This document shows, piece by piece, positions 17,678-27,437 of a DNA stretch of 64,000 nucleotides. Every line of letters starts with the position of its first letter. Position 1 is the first letter of the stretch. Origin of the DNA: Thiohalophilus sp. (GTDB lineage: Bacteria; Pseudomonadota; Gammaproteobacteria; UBA6429; Thiohalophilaceae); assembly GCF_034522235.1 (NCBI RefSeq), contig NZ_JAXHLN010000002.1, positions 248,896 to 312,895 on the forward strand, given 5' to 3'. Below the pieces are notes generated by a model, which saw only the letters and a list, made by a program, of their open reading frames with translations, was not told the DNA's origin and searched no databases. Made by a program: the position numbers and the translations under genes.

Positions 17678-18238
17678 TCAGCGAATCAGCTTCGACAACG
17701 TGCGAAACTGCGCATGCTGTGCATCCCGCAGCCATTCGAACAGGGCCGACTCGGTCATGATCACCGAAACGCCGGCCTGGCGCAGTCGGGCCAGGGCATT
17801 GCGATGATGGGTCTTGCGCCGCGAGGCGATGGCATCTTCCACCACGAACACCTGATAACCGTGTTCCTGCAGCTGGGTGGCGGTCTGCAGAACACAGACA
17901 TGGCTTTCCATGCCGCCCAGTACGATCTGGCGGCGGGCATTGACGCGCAGCTGCTCGACAAAATCGGGGGCGCGGTAACAGGAAAAGCAGGTTTTTTCGA
18001 TGGCGAGGTCGTTCAGATGGGCGGCCAGTTCCGGTTCGGTCGGCCCCAGTCCTTTGGGGTACTGTTCGGTATGTACCACGGGGATGCCCAGCGCGCCGGC
18101 CGCCTGGCTCAAAATCGCCGTGTTGCGCAGCAGCTGTTCGCGCACTGCCGGCTTCATGGCCGCGGCCAGTTTTTCCTGGATATCGATCAGCACCAGCTGA
18201 CTGGTGGCCGTGTCGCACAGCAGGGGAGGTTGATGCAT
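17678..18238 (-). CDS. Isochorismatase-family cysteine hydrolase
   Basis: A 186-residue alpha/beta hydrolase of the isochorismatase-like superfamily. The likely start is the ATG at 18238 (MHQPPLLCD), 4 bp after the tolC stop; a longer in-frame extension would lie inside tolC. Catalytic features are LVLIDIQEKL (Asp), KGLGPTEPEL (Lys region) and VLGGMESHVCVLQTA (nucleophilic Cys). The substrate is unknown. Translation is probably coupled to tolC. Confidence 0.88.
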   Translation of the reverse strand: MHQPPLLCDTATSQLVLIDIQEKLAAAMKPAVREQLLRNTAILSQAAGALGIPVVHTEQYPKGLGPTEPELAAHLNDLAIEKTCFSCYRAPDFVEQLRVNARRQIVLGGMESHVCVLQTATQLQEHGYQVFVVEDAIASRRKTHHRNALARLRQAGVSVIMTESALFEWLRDAQHAQFRTLSKLIR

Positions 18239-18242
18239 GGGA

Positions 18243-19568
18243 TTACTGCAGCCAGGCGTTGACCTGTTTGATGTCCTGCTCGCTGAGAATGCCGGCAGCC
18301 TGCTTGAGGCGGAAGGATTCGAGAATGTAGTTGTAACGGGACTGGGCATAGTCCCGTTGTGCCCGGTACAGCTCGCGCTGTGAGTTAAGCACATCCACCG
18401 CGGTACGGGTACCGACTTCAAAGCCGGCTTCGGTGGCTTCCAGCGCGGTGCGGCTCGATTCCAGGGCCTGGGCAAAGGCCTTCACCTGGCTGATGTTGGC
18501 GATCACGCTCAGGTAGGCGCTGCGGATCTCGCGTTCGATCGCCCTGCGCTGCTGTATGTACTGCTCCTTGGCCTGGATATGCCGGGCCGCAGCTTCACGG
18601 GTCCGGGACGCAACCAGACCGCCGGAGTATAGCGGGACGTTCAACTGCAACGAGATGGCGGTGTCCTCGGTTTCGCGGGCGCCAAAGCTGCCGCCGTCGG
18701 TATCGCTGTGGGTATGATCCGCCACCAGATCGAGCGTCGGGTAATGGCCGGCCCGCGCCCGGTTGATCTCCTCTTCGGCGATTTCACGCGACTTTTCCGC
18801 GGCGATCAGGAGCAAGCTGTGATCCAGCGCGGTTTTAACCCAGTGGTCGATATCTTCCGGTTCGGGGCGCAGCAGCGGACTGTTCTTGTCCAGCTCGGCA
18901 ATCTGTTCATGGGGCATGCCGGTGATCTCGCGCAGGTCCTCACGCGCCACCGCCAGCTGGTTCTCCGCGCTGATGGTCTGCGCCTCGGCCTGATCCCGGC
19001 GGGCCCGGGCCTCATGCACATCGGTGATGGCCGTCAGCCCCACGTTAAAACGCTGCTCGGTCTGATTCAGTTGCTGCTCGATCGCCTTTTGCTCGGCGCG
19101 GGCGAAGCCCAGGTTATCGATGGCGCCCAGGTAGGCAAAATAGCGCTGCGCCACCCGGGTCATCAGTTCCTGCCGGGCATTGCGGAAGTTGGCCTCGGCC
19201 CGGGCGACCTGGGCATCGGCCTGGCGCAGTTGCACGTAATAGTCGTGATGGTAGAGCGCCTGGGTGAGGCTCAGGGAGTAGCTGGTGCTGTCGTAGTCCT
19301 CACTAGTTCCTTCTCGACTGGTATCAAATTCGTATGTGTTGTAATCGGTGGTGGTTTGGCCGGTCCTTGCCGTCAGATTAACCTGCGGCAGCAACGGCGC
19401 ACGACCCTGGGCAGTGGCCTCCTGGTTGGCACGGTAATCGGCTGCGGCGGCCCGGTATTGTGGATCGTTCTTCGCGGCCTGCTCGTAGATCGACATCAGA
19501 TCATCGGCGCCGGCGTTCAGGCTGAACAGCAACAGACTTAAACTGGTAACAAGTTGTAGTGGTTTCAT
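18243..19568 (-). CDS. tolC: TolC-family outer membrane efflux channel
   Basis: A 441-residue outer membrane protein forming the exit duct of tripartite efflux and type I secretion systems. It has a signal peptide (MKPLQLVTSLSLLLFSLNAGA, cleavage near residue 21), then two repeated coiled-coil/beta-barrel halves with typical segments LTQALYHHDYYVQLRQADAQV and NVPLYSGGLVASRTREAAARH. The length is close to E. coli TolC. Its stop abuts the hydrolase gene and its start touches the stop of a rhodanese gene, making a compact minus-strand operon with pcm upstream. Confidence 0.93.
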   Translation of the reverse strand: MKPLQLVTSLSLLLFSLNAGADDLMSIYEQAAKNDPQYRAAAADYRANQEATAQGRAPLLPQVNLTARTGQTTTDYNTYEFDTSREGTSEDYDSTSYSLSLTQALYHHDYYVQLRQADAQVARAEANFRNARQELMTRVAQRYFAYLGAIDNLGFARAEQKAIEQQLNQTEQRFNVGLTAITDVHEARARRDQAEAQTISAENQLAVAREDLREITGMPHEQIAELDKNSPLLRPEPEDIDHWVKTALDHSLLLIAAEKSREIAEEEINRARAGHYPTLDLVADHTHSDTDGGSFGARETEDTAISLQLNVPLYSGGLVASRTREAAARHIQAKEQYIQQRRAIEREIRSAYLSVIANISQVKAFAQALESSRTALEATEAGFEVGTRTAVDVLNSQRELYRAQRDYAQSRYNYILESFRLKQAAGILSEQDIKQVNAWLQ

Positions 19569-19891
19569 TAGCGGTATTTTTGCATTTGTGGATCGACCTC
19601 GTCGGCCCAGCGGTCCACGCCGCCTTCGAGATTGATCACGTTATTGAAGCCTTCCCGTTCGAGAAAAATCGCGACGGCCCGGCTGCGAATGCCATGATGG
19701 CAGATTACGACGGTTTCCTGATTCTTGTCTAATGATTCCACCGCCGACTGGATCCGGCCCATCGGCACCAGCGTCGAACCGTCAATATGACAGGTCTCGT
19801 ACTCCCAGGGTTCCCGCACATCCAGCAAAAAAGGCGGCTCGGTGCTTTGTTCAAGATGGGTTTTGAGATCGCGCGGCGTGAACTTTTTCAT
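19568..19891 (-). CDS. Rhodanese-like domain protein
   Basis: A 107-residue single-domain rhodanese (sulfurtransferase fold). PFLLDVREPWEYETCHIDGS is the CH2A-type motif and VVICHHGIRSRAVA is the active-site loop with catalytic Cys. The likely start is the ATG at 19891 (MKKFTPRDL); the upstream in-frame ATG would enter the repeat region. The gene lies directly before tolC with a 1-bp overlap. Rhodanese-tolC-waaA neighbourhoods occur in Pseudomonas relatives. The sulfur acceptor is unknown. Confidence 0.9.
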   Translation of the reverse strand: MKKFTPRDLKTHLEQSTEPPFLLDVREPWEYETCHIDGSTLVPMGRIQSAVESLDKNQETVVICHHGIRSRAVAIFLEREGFNNVINLEGGVDRWADEVDPQMQKYR

Positions 19892-19930
19892 GGGCGCTAT
19901 TATGCGGGCGGCGTCGCTTGATTTCACCCC

Positions 19931-20075
19931 TGTAAAAACAGGGACGAGGAAAAGCGGTTATGCCGGGTTAGAAATTTGGGTTTCCTCGTTCCTCGTCCCT
20001 CGTCCCTCGTCCCTGGGCCCTCGCTCGTTCTCTGATGCAGCGCATCAGAGAACGAAGCGTTCAGGTTGTTCCGCG
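19931..20075. repeat. Left arm of a ~140-bp inverted repeat flanking pcm and hydrolase genes
   Basis: This segment, read in reverse complement, matches 21797-21955 with small gaps. It includes the end of the pcm coding region (AACGCTTCGTTCTCT), the hairpin at 20026-20054, a run of the 7-bp unit CCTCGTC (about four copies) and the string ATAACCGCTTTTCCTCGTC. It therefore includes both coding and non-coding DNA. Confidence 0.8.
20026..20054. terminator. Perfect 13-bp stem-loop at pcm 3' end
   Basis: CGTTCTCTGATGC and its exact reverse complement are separated by 3 nt. The stem overlaps the last codons of pcm on the minus strand. There is no U-run directly after it, so intrinsic termination is uncertain; it may stabilise mRNA ends or act in a Rho-dependent setting. 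Confidence 0.55.
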
Positions 20076-20707
20076 TTTTTCAGCGGCCGCAGGTCGGTCT
20101 CGAAGATGTATTCCCTGGCCCAGTCTTCCTGGCCGACGCGGGTGAGCACGATCACGTCCATGGCCGGCGGGTCGCCGACGATGGCGAACAGGCGGCCGCC
20201 GACCTTGAGCTGGTGCATGAAGGCTTTGGGCAGGATCGGCAGGGAGCCGGTGAGGCAGATCACATCGTAGGGGGCGTGCATGTCCCAGCCATGGGCGGCG
20301 TCGCCGACGTCCAGGGTGACATTGTGGATGTTGTGGGCGCTGAGTTTGGTCTGGGCGCTTTCGACAAAATCGCCGTGGATGTCGACGCTGTAGACGTGCT
20401 TGCCGAGGCGGCCGAGCAGGGCGGTGACATACCCGCTGCCGGTGCCCACTTCCAGAATGGTGTCCCCGGGTTTAATCTCCAGCGCCTGCAGCATGCGCGC
20501 CTCCAGCTTGGGCGACATCATCACCTCGTCGTGCCCCAGCGGAATATTCATGTCGGTGAAGGCGAGTTTGCGAAACTCGGGCGGGACGAAGTCCTCGCGC
20601 GGCACCTCCACCAGCAAATCCAGCACCTGCTGATCCAGCACTTCCCAGGGCCGGATCTGCTGTTCAATCATGTTCAGACGGGCTTGCTCGAAATTCATCT
20701 CCGTCAT
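20045..20707 (-). CDS. pcm: Protein-L-isoaspartate O-methyltransferase-like protein
   Basis: A 220-residue SAM-dependent methyltransferase of the protein-repair family, which methylates isoaspartyl residues in aged proteins. Marks are MIEQQIRPWEVLD at the N-terminus, PLGHDEVMMSPKLEARMLQAL, and ILEVGTGSGYVTALLG (AdoMet motif I). The start is taken as the ATG at 20707 (MTEMNFEQ). It heads the minus-strand run pcm-rhodanese-tolC-hydrolase. The last codons lie in an inverted repeat whose other arm follows the hydrolase gene at 21806. Confidence 0.9.
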   Translation of the reverse strand: MTEMNFEQARLNMIEQQIRPWEVLDQQVLDLLVEVPREDFVPPEFRKLAFTDMNIPLGHDEVMMSPKLEARMLQALEIKPGDTILEVGTGSGYVTALLGRLGKHVYSVDIHGDFVESAQTKLSAHNIHNVTLDVGDAAHGWDMHAPYDVICLTGSLPILPKAFMHQLKVGGRLFAIVGDPPAMDVIVLTRVGQEDWAREYIFETDLRPLKNAEQPERFVL

Positions 20708-20915
20708 GGGACTCCCTCGCACGGCACGGTTGTTATGATTATTGTCAGGGGCCCAAGATTACGGTCTTTCCCCCGCCCCCGCAAGCCGCCGGGCGGCCAA
20801 ACCCCTTCAAAATCGGGCGCTTACCCATAAAGGCTGTTTATACCTGCAGAGCGCCGGTGCGTGGACTATATTTAGACTCCCCGCCGGGCGCGCGGGGGAC
20901 AGTGGGGAGAAGCTT

Positions 20916-21806
20916 ATGGTCATTACGCGCACACCCAGGCTGCATGTCACCGGCGTCCGGGTCCTGGCCGTCTGGCTGGCGTTGCTCGGCAGCGTGGCGC
21001 CGTCGCTGGCGGGCGAGCTGGCCTGCCGGCGCTGGTTTGCGCCGTACCGCTTTCGCCGGCCGCCGCGCGAGCGGGTCTGGCTCAATGTCGCCCGGCGGGA
21101 ATACGTCGCCTCGCTGGATAACGGCATGGTGGCGCTCTATCGCTGGGGCCACAAGGGCCCGCGGGTACTGCTGATGCACGGCTGGAACGGCCGCGCCACC
21201 CAGCTGAGTGCGTTTATCGAACCCTTGTTGCAGGCCGGCTATCAGGTCATCGCCTTCGACGCCCCGGCCCACGGCCTCAGCCCCGGCAAACGCACCGATC
21301 TGATCGAGATCGCCCACGCCCTGCGCTCGGTCTCGGTCCGCTTCGGGCCGTTCGAGGGGATCATCGCCCACTCCTTCGGCGTGGCGGTCACCGCCTATGC
21401 CCTGCGTCATCTGGGTGTCTACGCCCGGCGGGTCATCGGGATCAGCCCGCCGGGGCGCATGCCCTACCTGTTCAACAGCTTCTGCGAGTTGCTGCGCCTG
21501 CCGCTGCGCGCCCGCGATGCCTTCGAGGCGCGGGTCATGGCCCGCTTCGGGGCGGATGTCTGGGAGCAGCTCTCCCCCGAGGCGAACGTGGAGCTGCTCG
21601 ACAACATCCCCGCGCTGCTCATCCACGACAACGACGACCGCGAAGTCACCCCCGGCCAGGCCGAAATCCTCCAGCAGGCCTGGCCCGGCAGCCACCTGCT
21701 GCGCACCGACGGCCTCGGCCACCGCCGCATCCTGCGCGATCCCGCAGTAATCGCTCACACCGTCCGGTTCCTCCAGCGTGGCGAAATCCCCGAAACCGCG
21801 GAATAA
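20916..21806 (+). CDS. Alpha/beta hydrolase
   Basis: A 296-residue serine hydrolase-fold protein. A hydrophobic stretch near residues 13-27 (VLAVWLALLGSVAPSLAG) looks like a signal or membrane anchor. The oxyanion region is LLMHGWNGRATQL and the nucleophile elbow is IIAHSFGVAVTAYAL (AHSFG). The acid and His regions are LLIHDNDDREVTP and DGLGHRRIL. The ATG at 20916 follows TGGGGAGAAGCTT. The frame extends further upstream without support. Substrate unknown; predicted periplasmic or inner-membrane. Confidence 0.8.
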   Translation: MVITRTPRLHVTGVRVLAVWLALLGSVAPSLAGELACRRWFAPYRFRRPPRERVWLNVARREYVASLDNGMVALYRWGHKGPRVLLMHGWNGRATQLSAFIEPLLQAGYQVIAFDAPAHGLSPGKRTDLIEIAHALRSVSVRFGPFEGIIAHSFGVAVTAYALRHLGVYARRVIGISPPGRMPYLFNSFCELLRLPLRARDAFEARVMARFGADVWEQLSPEANVELLDNIPALLIHDNDDREVTPGQAEILQQAWPGSHLLRTDGLGHRRILRDPAVIAHTVRFLQRGEIPETAE

Positions 21807-21955
21807 CCCGAACGCTTCGTTCTCTCATGCGCTGCATCAGAGAACGAGCGAGGACCAAGGACCAGGGGACGAGGGACGAGGAAGCCCAAATCTCTAATCC
21901 GGGCACATAACCGCTTTTCCTCGTCACTCGTCCCTCCGGCCCTCGTCCCTGTCTT
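21797..21955. repeat. Right arm of the inverted repeat, with hairpin
   Basis: This is the reverse-complement counterpart of 19931-20075. Just after the hydrolase stop it reads ACCCGAACGCTTCGTTCTCT, a non-translated copy of the pcm 3' coding end. The hairpin at 21818-21846 follows (13-bp stem with one C-C mismatch), then CGAGGGACGAGG units and ATAACCGCTTTTCCTCGTC. Differences from the left arm are scattered. Confidence 0.8.
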
Positions 21956-22063
21956 CTGTGGTATTGCAAATCCCTACCTTATTAATTAACTTGTACAGAG
22001 ACCGCCGGGGGTGCCGAGTAAAACGGCCTCTTACCGACTTCCCCTCTCCCTCAGGGAGAGGGT

Positions 22064-24102
<2,039 letters not shown>

Positions 24103-24182
24103 TCCGTCATTGCGAGCGAAGCGCGGCAATCATGTCGTTATCGCTCGTCATACCGGCTCAGGCCGGAATATACTCTGAATTG

Positions 24183-24212
24183 AAGGCCCGCTAATGCGGG
24201 CCTTTTATTTTT
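24183..24212 (+). terminator. Intrinsic terminator of thiC
   Basis: AAGGCCCGC-TAAT-GCGGGCCTT stem-loop followed by TTTATTTTT. Upstream of it (about 24106-24132) is CATTGCGAGCGAAGCGCGGC, a member of a widespread dispersed bacterial repeat. Confidence 0.9.
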
Positions 24213-24215
24213 GTA

Positions 24216-24487
24216 CTATTATAAGGGTTATTGGGATAACTAGTTAAACCAGAAAACTAGGGGGAAACCCTTAGGCAATTAGAATTAAGGATTGGGTGTC
24301 AGGATGGATAGGCGAGTGAAGATAAATCTGTCAGGTATAGATTTGAACAGCTTTAGCTGGCTCAAAGGGTGGAGTGCAGGGATGCATGGAATAAATTATC
24401 AGAAAAATTAAACTAAAAGGCCCGCTGATGCGAGCCTTTTTGTGTAAATAGTCTTTAAAGCATTGTAATAAATAAATTGGGTTATTA
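24216..24487. other. AT-rich spacer with a second terminator-like hairpin
   Basis: No gene is seen. At 24415-24441 a hairpin (AAAAGGCCCGC then CGAGCCTTTT) closely resembles the thiC terminator. It is preceded by TTATCAGAAAAATTAA, which recalls the thiC 3' end TTATCAGAAAACTTAG. This could be a second decayed copy of the thiC end. Base composition falls sharply from here, marking the start of the island. Confidence 0.5.
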
Positions 24488-25672
24488 ATGAGCTGTCCAC
24501 ACAATTTTCCTTCACTTACTAAAATAGAAAATCATAGAACATCACCGGTATTAGTGATCGGCGCAGGGATGTCTTACAGAATTGTGCCAATAGTGAATGA
24601 GATCACTAAGTATGTAAGCGAAAATCAAGAAAAGGTTGAGAGTGAGTTAGAATGTGAATCTGGCTATAATTTCACCGATGATGAAAAAGACCTTTATAAA
24701 TGGGCAGATGCGATATTTGAAATTTTAGTAGATAAAAATGGGGATAGTAATTTAATAGCAAAACAGAAAATAGCAAAAGCGATAAATGTTTTAGATAATC
24801 CAAGCTTTCTTGCGAAAGTGAATATCCCTATACGTGGAGCAACATATAGACATCGTGTAGTTGCTAGGTTGGCGCGAGAAGGAAGATGGCATGCGATTTG
24901 GTCATTGAATTGGGACGTAGTATTAGAAGCAGCACTAAGAAGTGTTGGATTGATAAACAATGAAAAAAATCAGCCACCTGAGAGGCTACCAAATGATTGG
25001 CCAGAATGGTTTGTATCATGGACGCAGCCACAGAATAACCCAGGGGATAGTAAAAAAGTTATTAGGGTAATGAAACCGCATGGATGTGTTGAAAAGCTGT
25101 CTGAAGGAAATGAAACCTTCTTAATAACATCCAGCGAACTAGATAATATAAAAAGCTCATTAAAGGCAAATAATTATAATTTAGTTGCCGATTTCAATAC
25201 TAGGCCGTTGATTTCAATTGGGTGGAAAGCCGCCGAAGACTACATAAGAGATGTGCTAAAACAATGTCAGGAGGCGCATTCTCTAGTAAAAAAAGATATT
25301 GAAGATCCATTAAGTATTGTTGATATAAAAAAAAGGCATGAGTACCATGATTTTATTTTAGACAAATATGAAGTAAATGAAGGAGCGGCATTTTTTAAAG
25401 TAAAAAATGATGAATGCCCTAATGCGGATGATTTGCTCTTATGGGTGCAGACTATATTTGGGTTGCAATGTTTGATAAATTTAAGCCAAGCAGAAGGCGA
25501 ATTGAGAGATGTATTAACAGATCTGCTTGATAGAATTGGAAAACCAGATTGTAACTGTTGGTTGAACACATGGTTTGATGACTTTTTGCCTGCATGGGTT
25601 CTTTTATGTTTTAAATCGAAGAAAGTTATTTTTAAATTGTTAGGTCAGTCTGTTGGAACAAAGAGACTGTAA
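24488..25672 (+). CDS. SIR2-like NAD-binding protein, 3' end truncated by IS
   Basis: An AT-rich gene with a SIR2-like domain. Visible motifs are VLVIGAGMS (residues 21-29, NAD-binding GxGxS), WSLNWDVVLEAAL (Asn141-Asp143) and VMKPHGC (His198, candidate catalytic His). LISIGWKAAEDYI (235-242) matches the distal NAD-site pattern of defence sirtuins. Bacterial proteins with this domain in defence systems usually cleave NAD to stop infected cells. The frame enters the IS at 25663 and ends KRL. Removing the IS joins it to 26999-27437 in frame, giving 537 residues. The SIR2 core is before the break, so a truncated but folded effector is possible. It is followed, with a 1-bp overlap in the restored gene, by a Rad50/SMC-like ATPase gene. 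Confidence 0.8.
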   Translation: MSCPHNFPSLTKIENHRTSPVLVIGAGMSYRIVPIVNEITKYVSENQEKVESELECESGYNFTDDEKDLYKWADAIFEILVDKNGDSNLIAKQKIAKAINVLDNPSFLAKVNIPIRGATYRHRVVARLAREGRWHAIWSLNWDVVLEAALRSVGLINNEKNQPPERLPNDWPEWFVSWTQPQNNPGDSKKVIRVMKPHGCVEKLSEGNETFLITSSELDNIKSSLKANNYNLVADFNTRPLISIGWKAAEDYIRDVLKQCQEAHSLVKKDIEDPLSIVDIKKRHEYHDFILDKYEVNEGAAFFKVKNDECPNADDLLLWVQTIFGLQCLINLSQAEGELRDVLTDLLDRIGKPDCNCWLNTWFDDFLPAWVLLCFKSKKVIFKLLGQSVGTKRL

Positions 25673-26990
25673 ATTAAATTGTGTAACTGCTCAAAGTCCC
25701 ATACCCTTGATAATAAAGGAGAAGACACATGAGCAGAAGAACAAAAACCAAAACCGATCTCGACCCGCAGCTTGAAGAACTGGTCAAGGCAGTCAAAACG
25801 CCAGAACAGCTTGCCGCATTGACCCAGCAGCTTCAGCAAAAAGCCTTTGAGGCCATGCTCGAAGGCGAGATGACTGACCATCTCGGCTATCCCAAGCACG
25901 CCACAGCCGGCCACAACACCGGCAACAGCCGTAACGGGTATAGCGCCAAAACCCTCAAAGGCGAACAGGGCGCACTGACCCTCGATGTGCCTCGAGACCG
26001 TAACGGCGAGTTTGAGCCGCTCATTATTCCCAAGGGGCAGACGCGTCTGCCGATGTTCAACGATAAAATCCTGGCGCTCTACAGTCGGGGCATGAGTACC
26101 CGCGATATCGTTGCCATGCTACTAGAGCTCTACGGCGTCGAGGTTTCCCCTACGCTCATCTCCCAGGTCACCGCGCAGGTGATTGAGGAAGTGCAGCAGT
26201 GGCAGTGCCGACCGCTGGACGAGATCTATCCCATCGTCTATCTGGACTGCATCCACATCAAGATCCGCCAGGACAAGCGGGTCAGCAACAAGGCCATCTA
26301 TCTGGCGCTGGGTATCAACCTGGACGGCCAGAAAGAACTGCTGGGGCTCTGGCTCAATGAGAACGAGGGGGCTAAGTTCTGGTTGTCCGTGTTGACCGAA
26401 CTCCAGCAGCGGGGTGTCCGGGATATCTTTATCGCCGCCGTGGACGGTCTGACCGGCTTCCCCGAGGCGATCAATACCGTCTACCCCAAAACAAAAATCC
26501 AGCTGTGTATCGTCCACATGGTGCGCAACTCGCTGAAGTTCGTGGCCTGGAAACAGCGCAAGGCGGTCGCCGCGGATTTGAAAAAGATCTACACCTCCCT
26601 GACGGTGGCCGAAGCCGAGCAGGAGCTCGACGCCTTTGCGGCTCGCTGGGATGATCAGTTCCCGTCGATCAGTGCCAGCTGGCGGCGACACTGGCCCAAC
26701 CTGATTACCCTGTTCGACTATCCGGATGACATCCGTCGGGTGATCTACACGACCAACGCCATCGAATCACTGAACAGCGTGATCCGCAAGGCGGTCAAAA
26801 ATCGCAAGGTTTTCCCTAACGATGAATCCGCCCTCAAGGTCGTCTACCTGGCCATCCAGGCGGCATCGAAAAAATGGACCATGCCCATTCACCATTGGAA
26901 GAACGCGCTCAATCGCTTTATGATTGAATTCCCGGACAGAATGCCGGAGCAGTTCTAAGCGGGCAGTTACACAGAATTATTTACAGTCTC
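25663..26990 (+). mobile_element. IS256-family insertion sequence, element A copy 2
   Basis: A 1328-bp copy with the same ends as the element at 1165. It is flanked by the perfect 8-bp duplication GGAACAAA (25655-25662 and 26991-26998). It is inserted co-directionally in the SIR2 gene after codon 391, downstream of the SIR2 core. Confidence 0.95.
25729..26958 (+). CDS. IS256-family transposase (element A copy 2)
   Basis: A 409-residue transposase with the same translation as the copy at 1231-2460. It is read in the same direction as the interrupted SIR2 gene, so read-through from the IS could still transcribe the downstream ATPase gene. Confidence 0.96.
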   Translation: MSRRTKTKTDLDPQLEELVKAVKTPEQLAALTQQLQQKAFEAMLEGEMTDHLGYPKHATAGHNTGNSRNGYSAKTLKGEQGALTLDVPRDRNGEFEPLIIPKGQTRLPMFNDKILALYSRGMSTRDIVAMLLELYGVEVSPTLISQVTAQVIEEVQQWQCRPLDEIYPIVYLDCIHIKIRQDKRVSNKAIYLALGINLDGQKELLGLWLNENEGAKFWLSVLTELQQRGVRDIFIAAVDGLTGFPEAINTVYPKTKIQLCIVHMVRNSLKFVAWKQRKAVAADLKKIYTSLTVAEAEQELDAFAARWDDQFPSISASWRRHWPNLITLFDYPDDIRRVIYTTNAIESLNSVIRKAVKNRKVFPNDESALKVVYLAIQAASKKWTMPIHHWKNALNRFMIEFPDRMPEQF

Positions 26991-27437
26991 GGAACAAACG
27001 TCGTACCCACACATCGCAGAGATGAGCATATTCCATGGAGTGATGGTAGTGTGACACGAAAAGATTTATTAGGGGCAAGTATATTACTTGCTGCGATGAC
27101 TGGTAGTGCAAAGCAATGGGATTTGGCAGCGTATCCGGGTGGTATATGGGATAAAGAAAATAGGCACTTAATTCTTCCTCTCCCGGCTTGGGAACGTAGC
27201 AATAATATAAATTTAATGTCTCTCAGATCATTGTCAGATGGGTGGCATTGGGATAATAAAGGAGCAATCAAACAGCTATCAATTCTACCGATTTTTGATA
27301 GAAAGCTTGATGAAGAGTTAGAAGAAACCGTAGTAATAAACTGGAAATCGCAAGTTGCTTCTTTGATGGATACTGCATCATTGTCGAGGACTGAAAATAT
27401 TGGTTTTCTGAATCTTGAAGATATAGAGAATGCCTAA
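26991..27437 (+). pseudogene. SIR2-family protein, 3' fragment beyond IS
   Basis: The C-terminal 146 codons of the SIR2-like gene. Across the repaired junction the frame reads VGTNVVPTHRRDEHIPWSDGS. It continues RKDLLGASILLAAMTGSAKQWDLAAYPGG and ends EDIENA. A shorter frame could start at the GTG at 27051 without a clear ribosome binding site. The stop TAA overlaps the ATG of the ATPase gene (TAATG), showing the two genes were translationally coupled. No domain is recognised in this tail; in a two-part system it may contact the ATPase. Confidence 0.75.
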
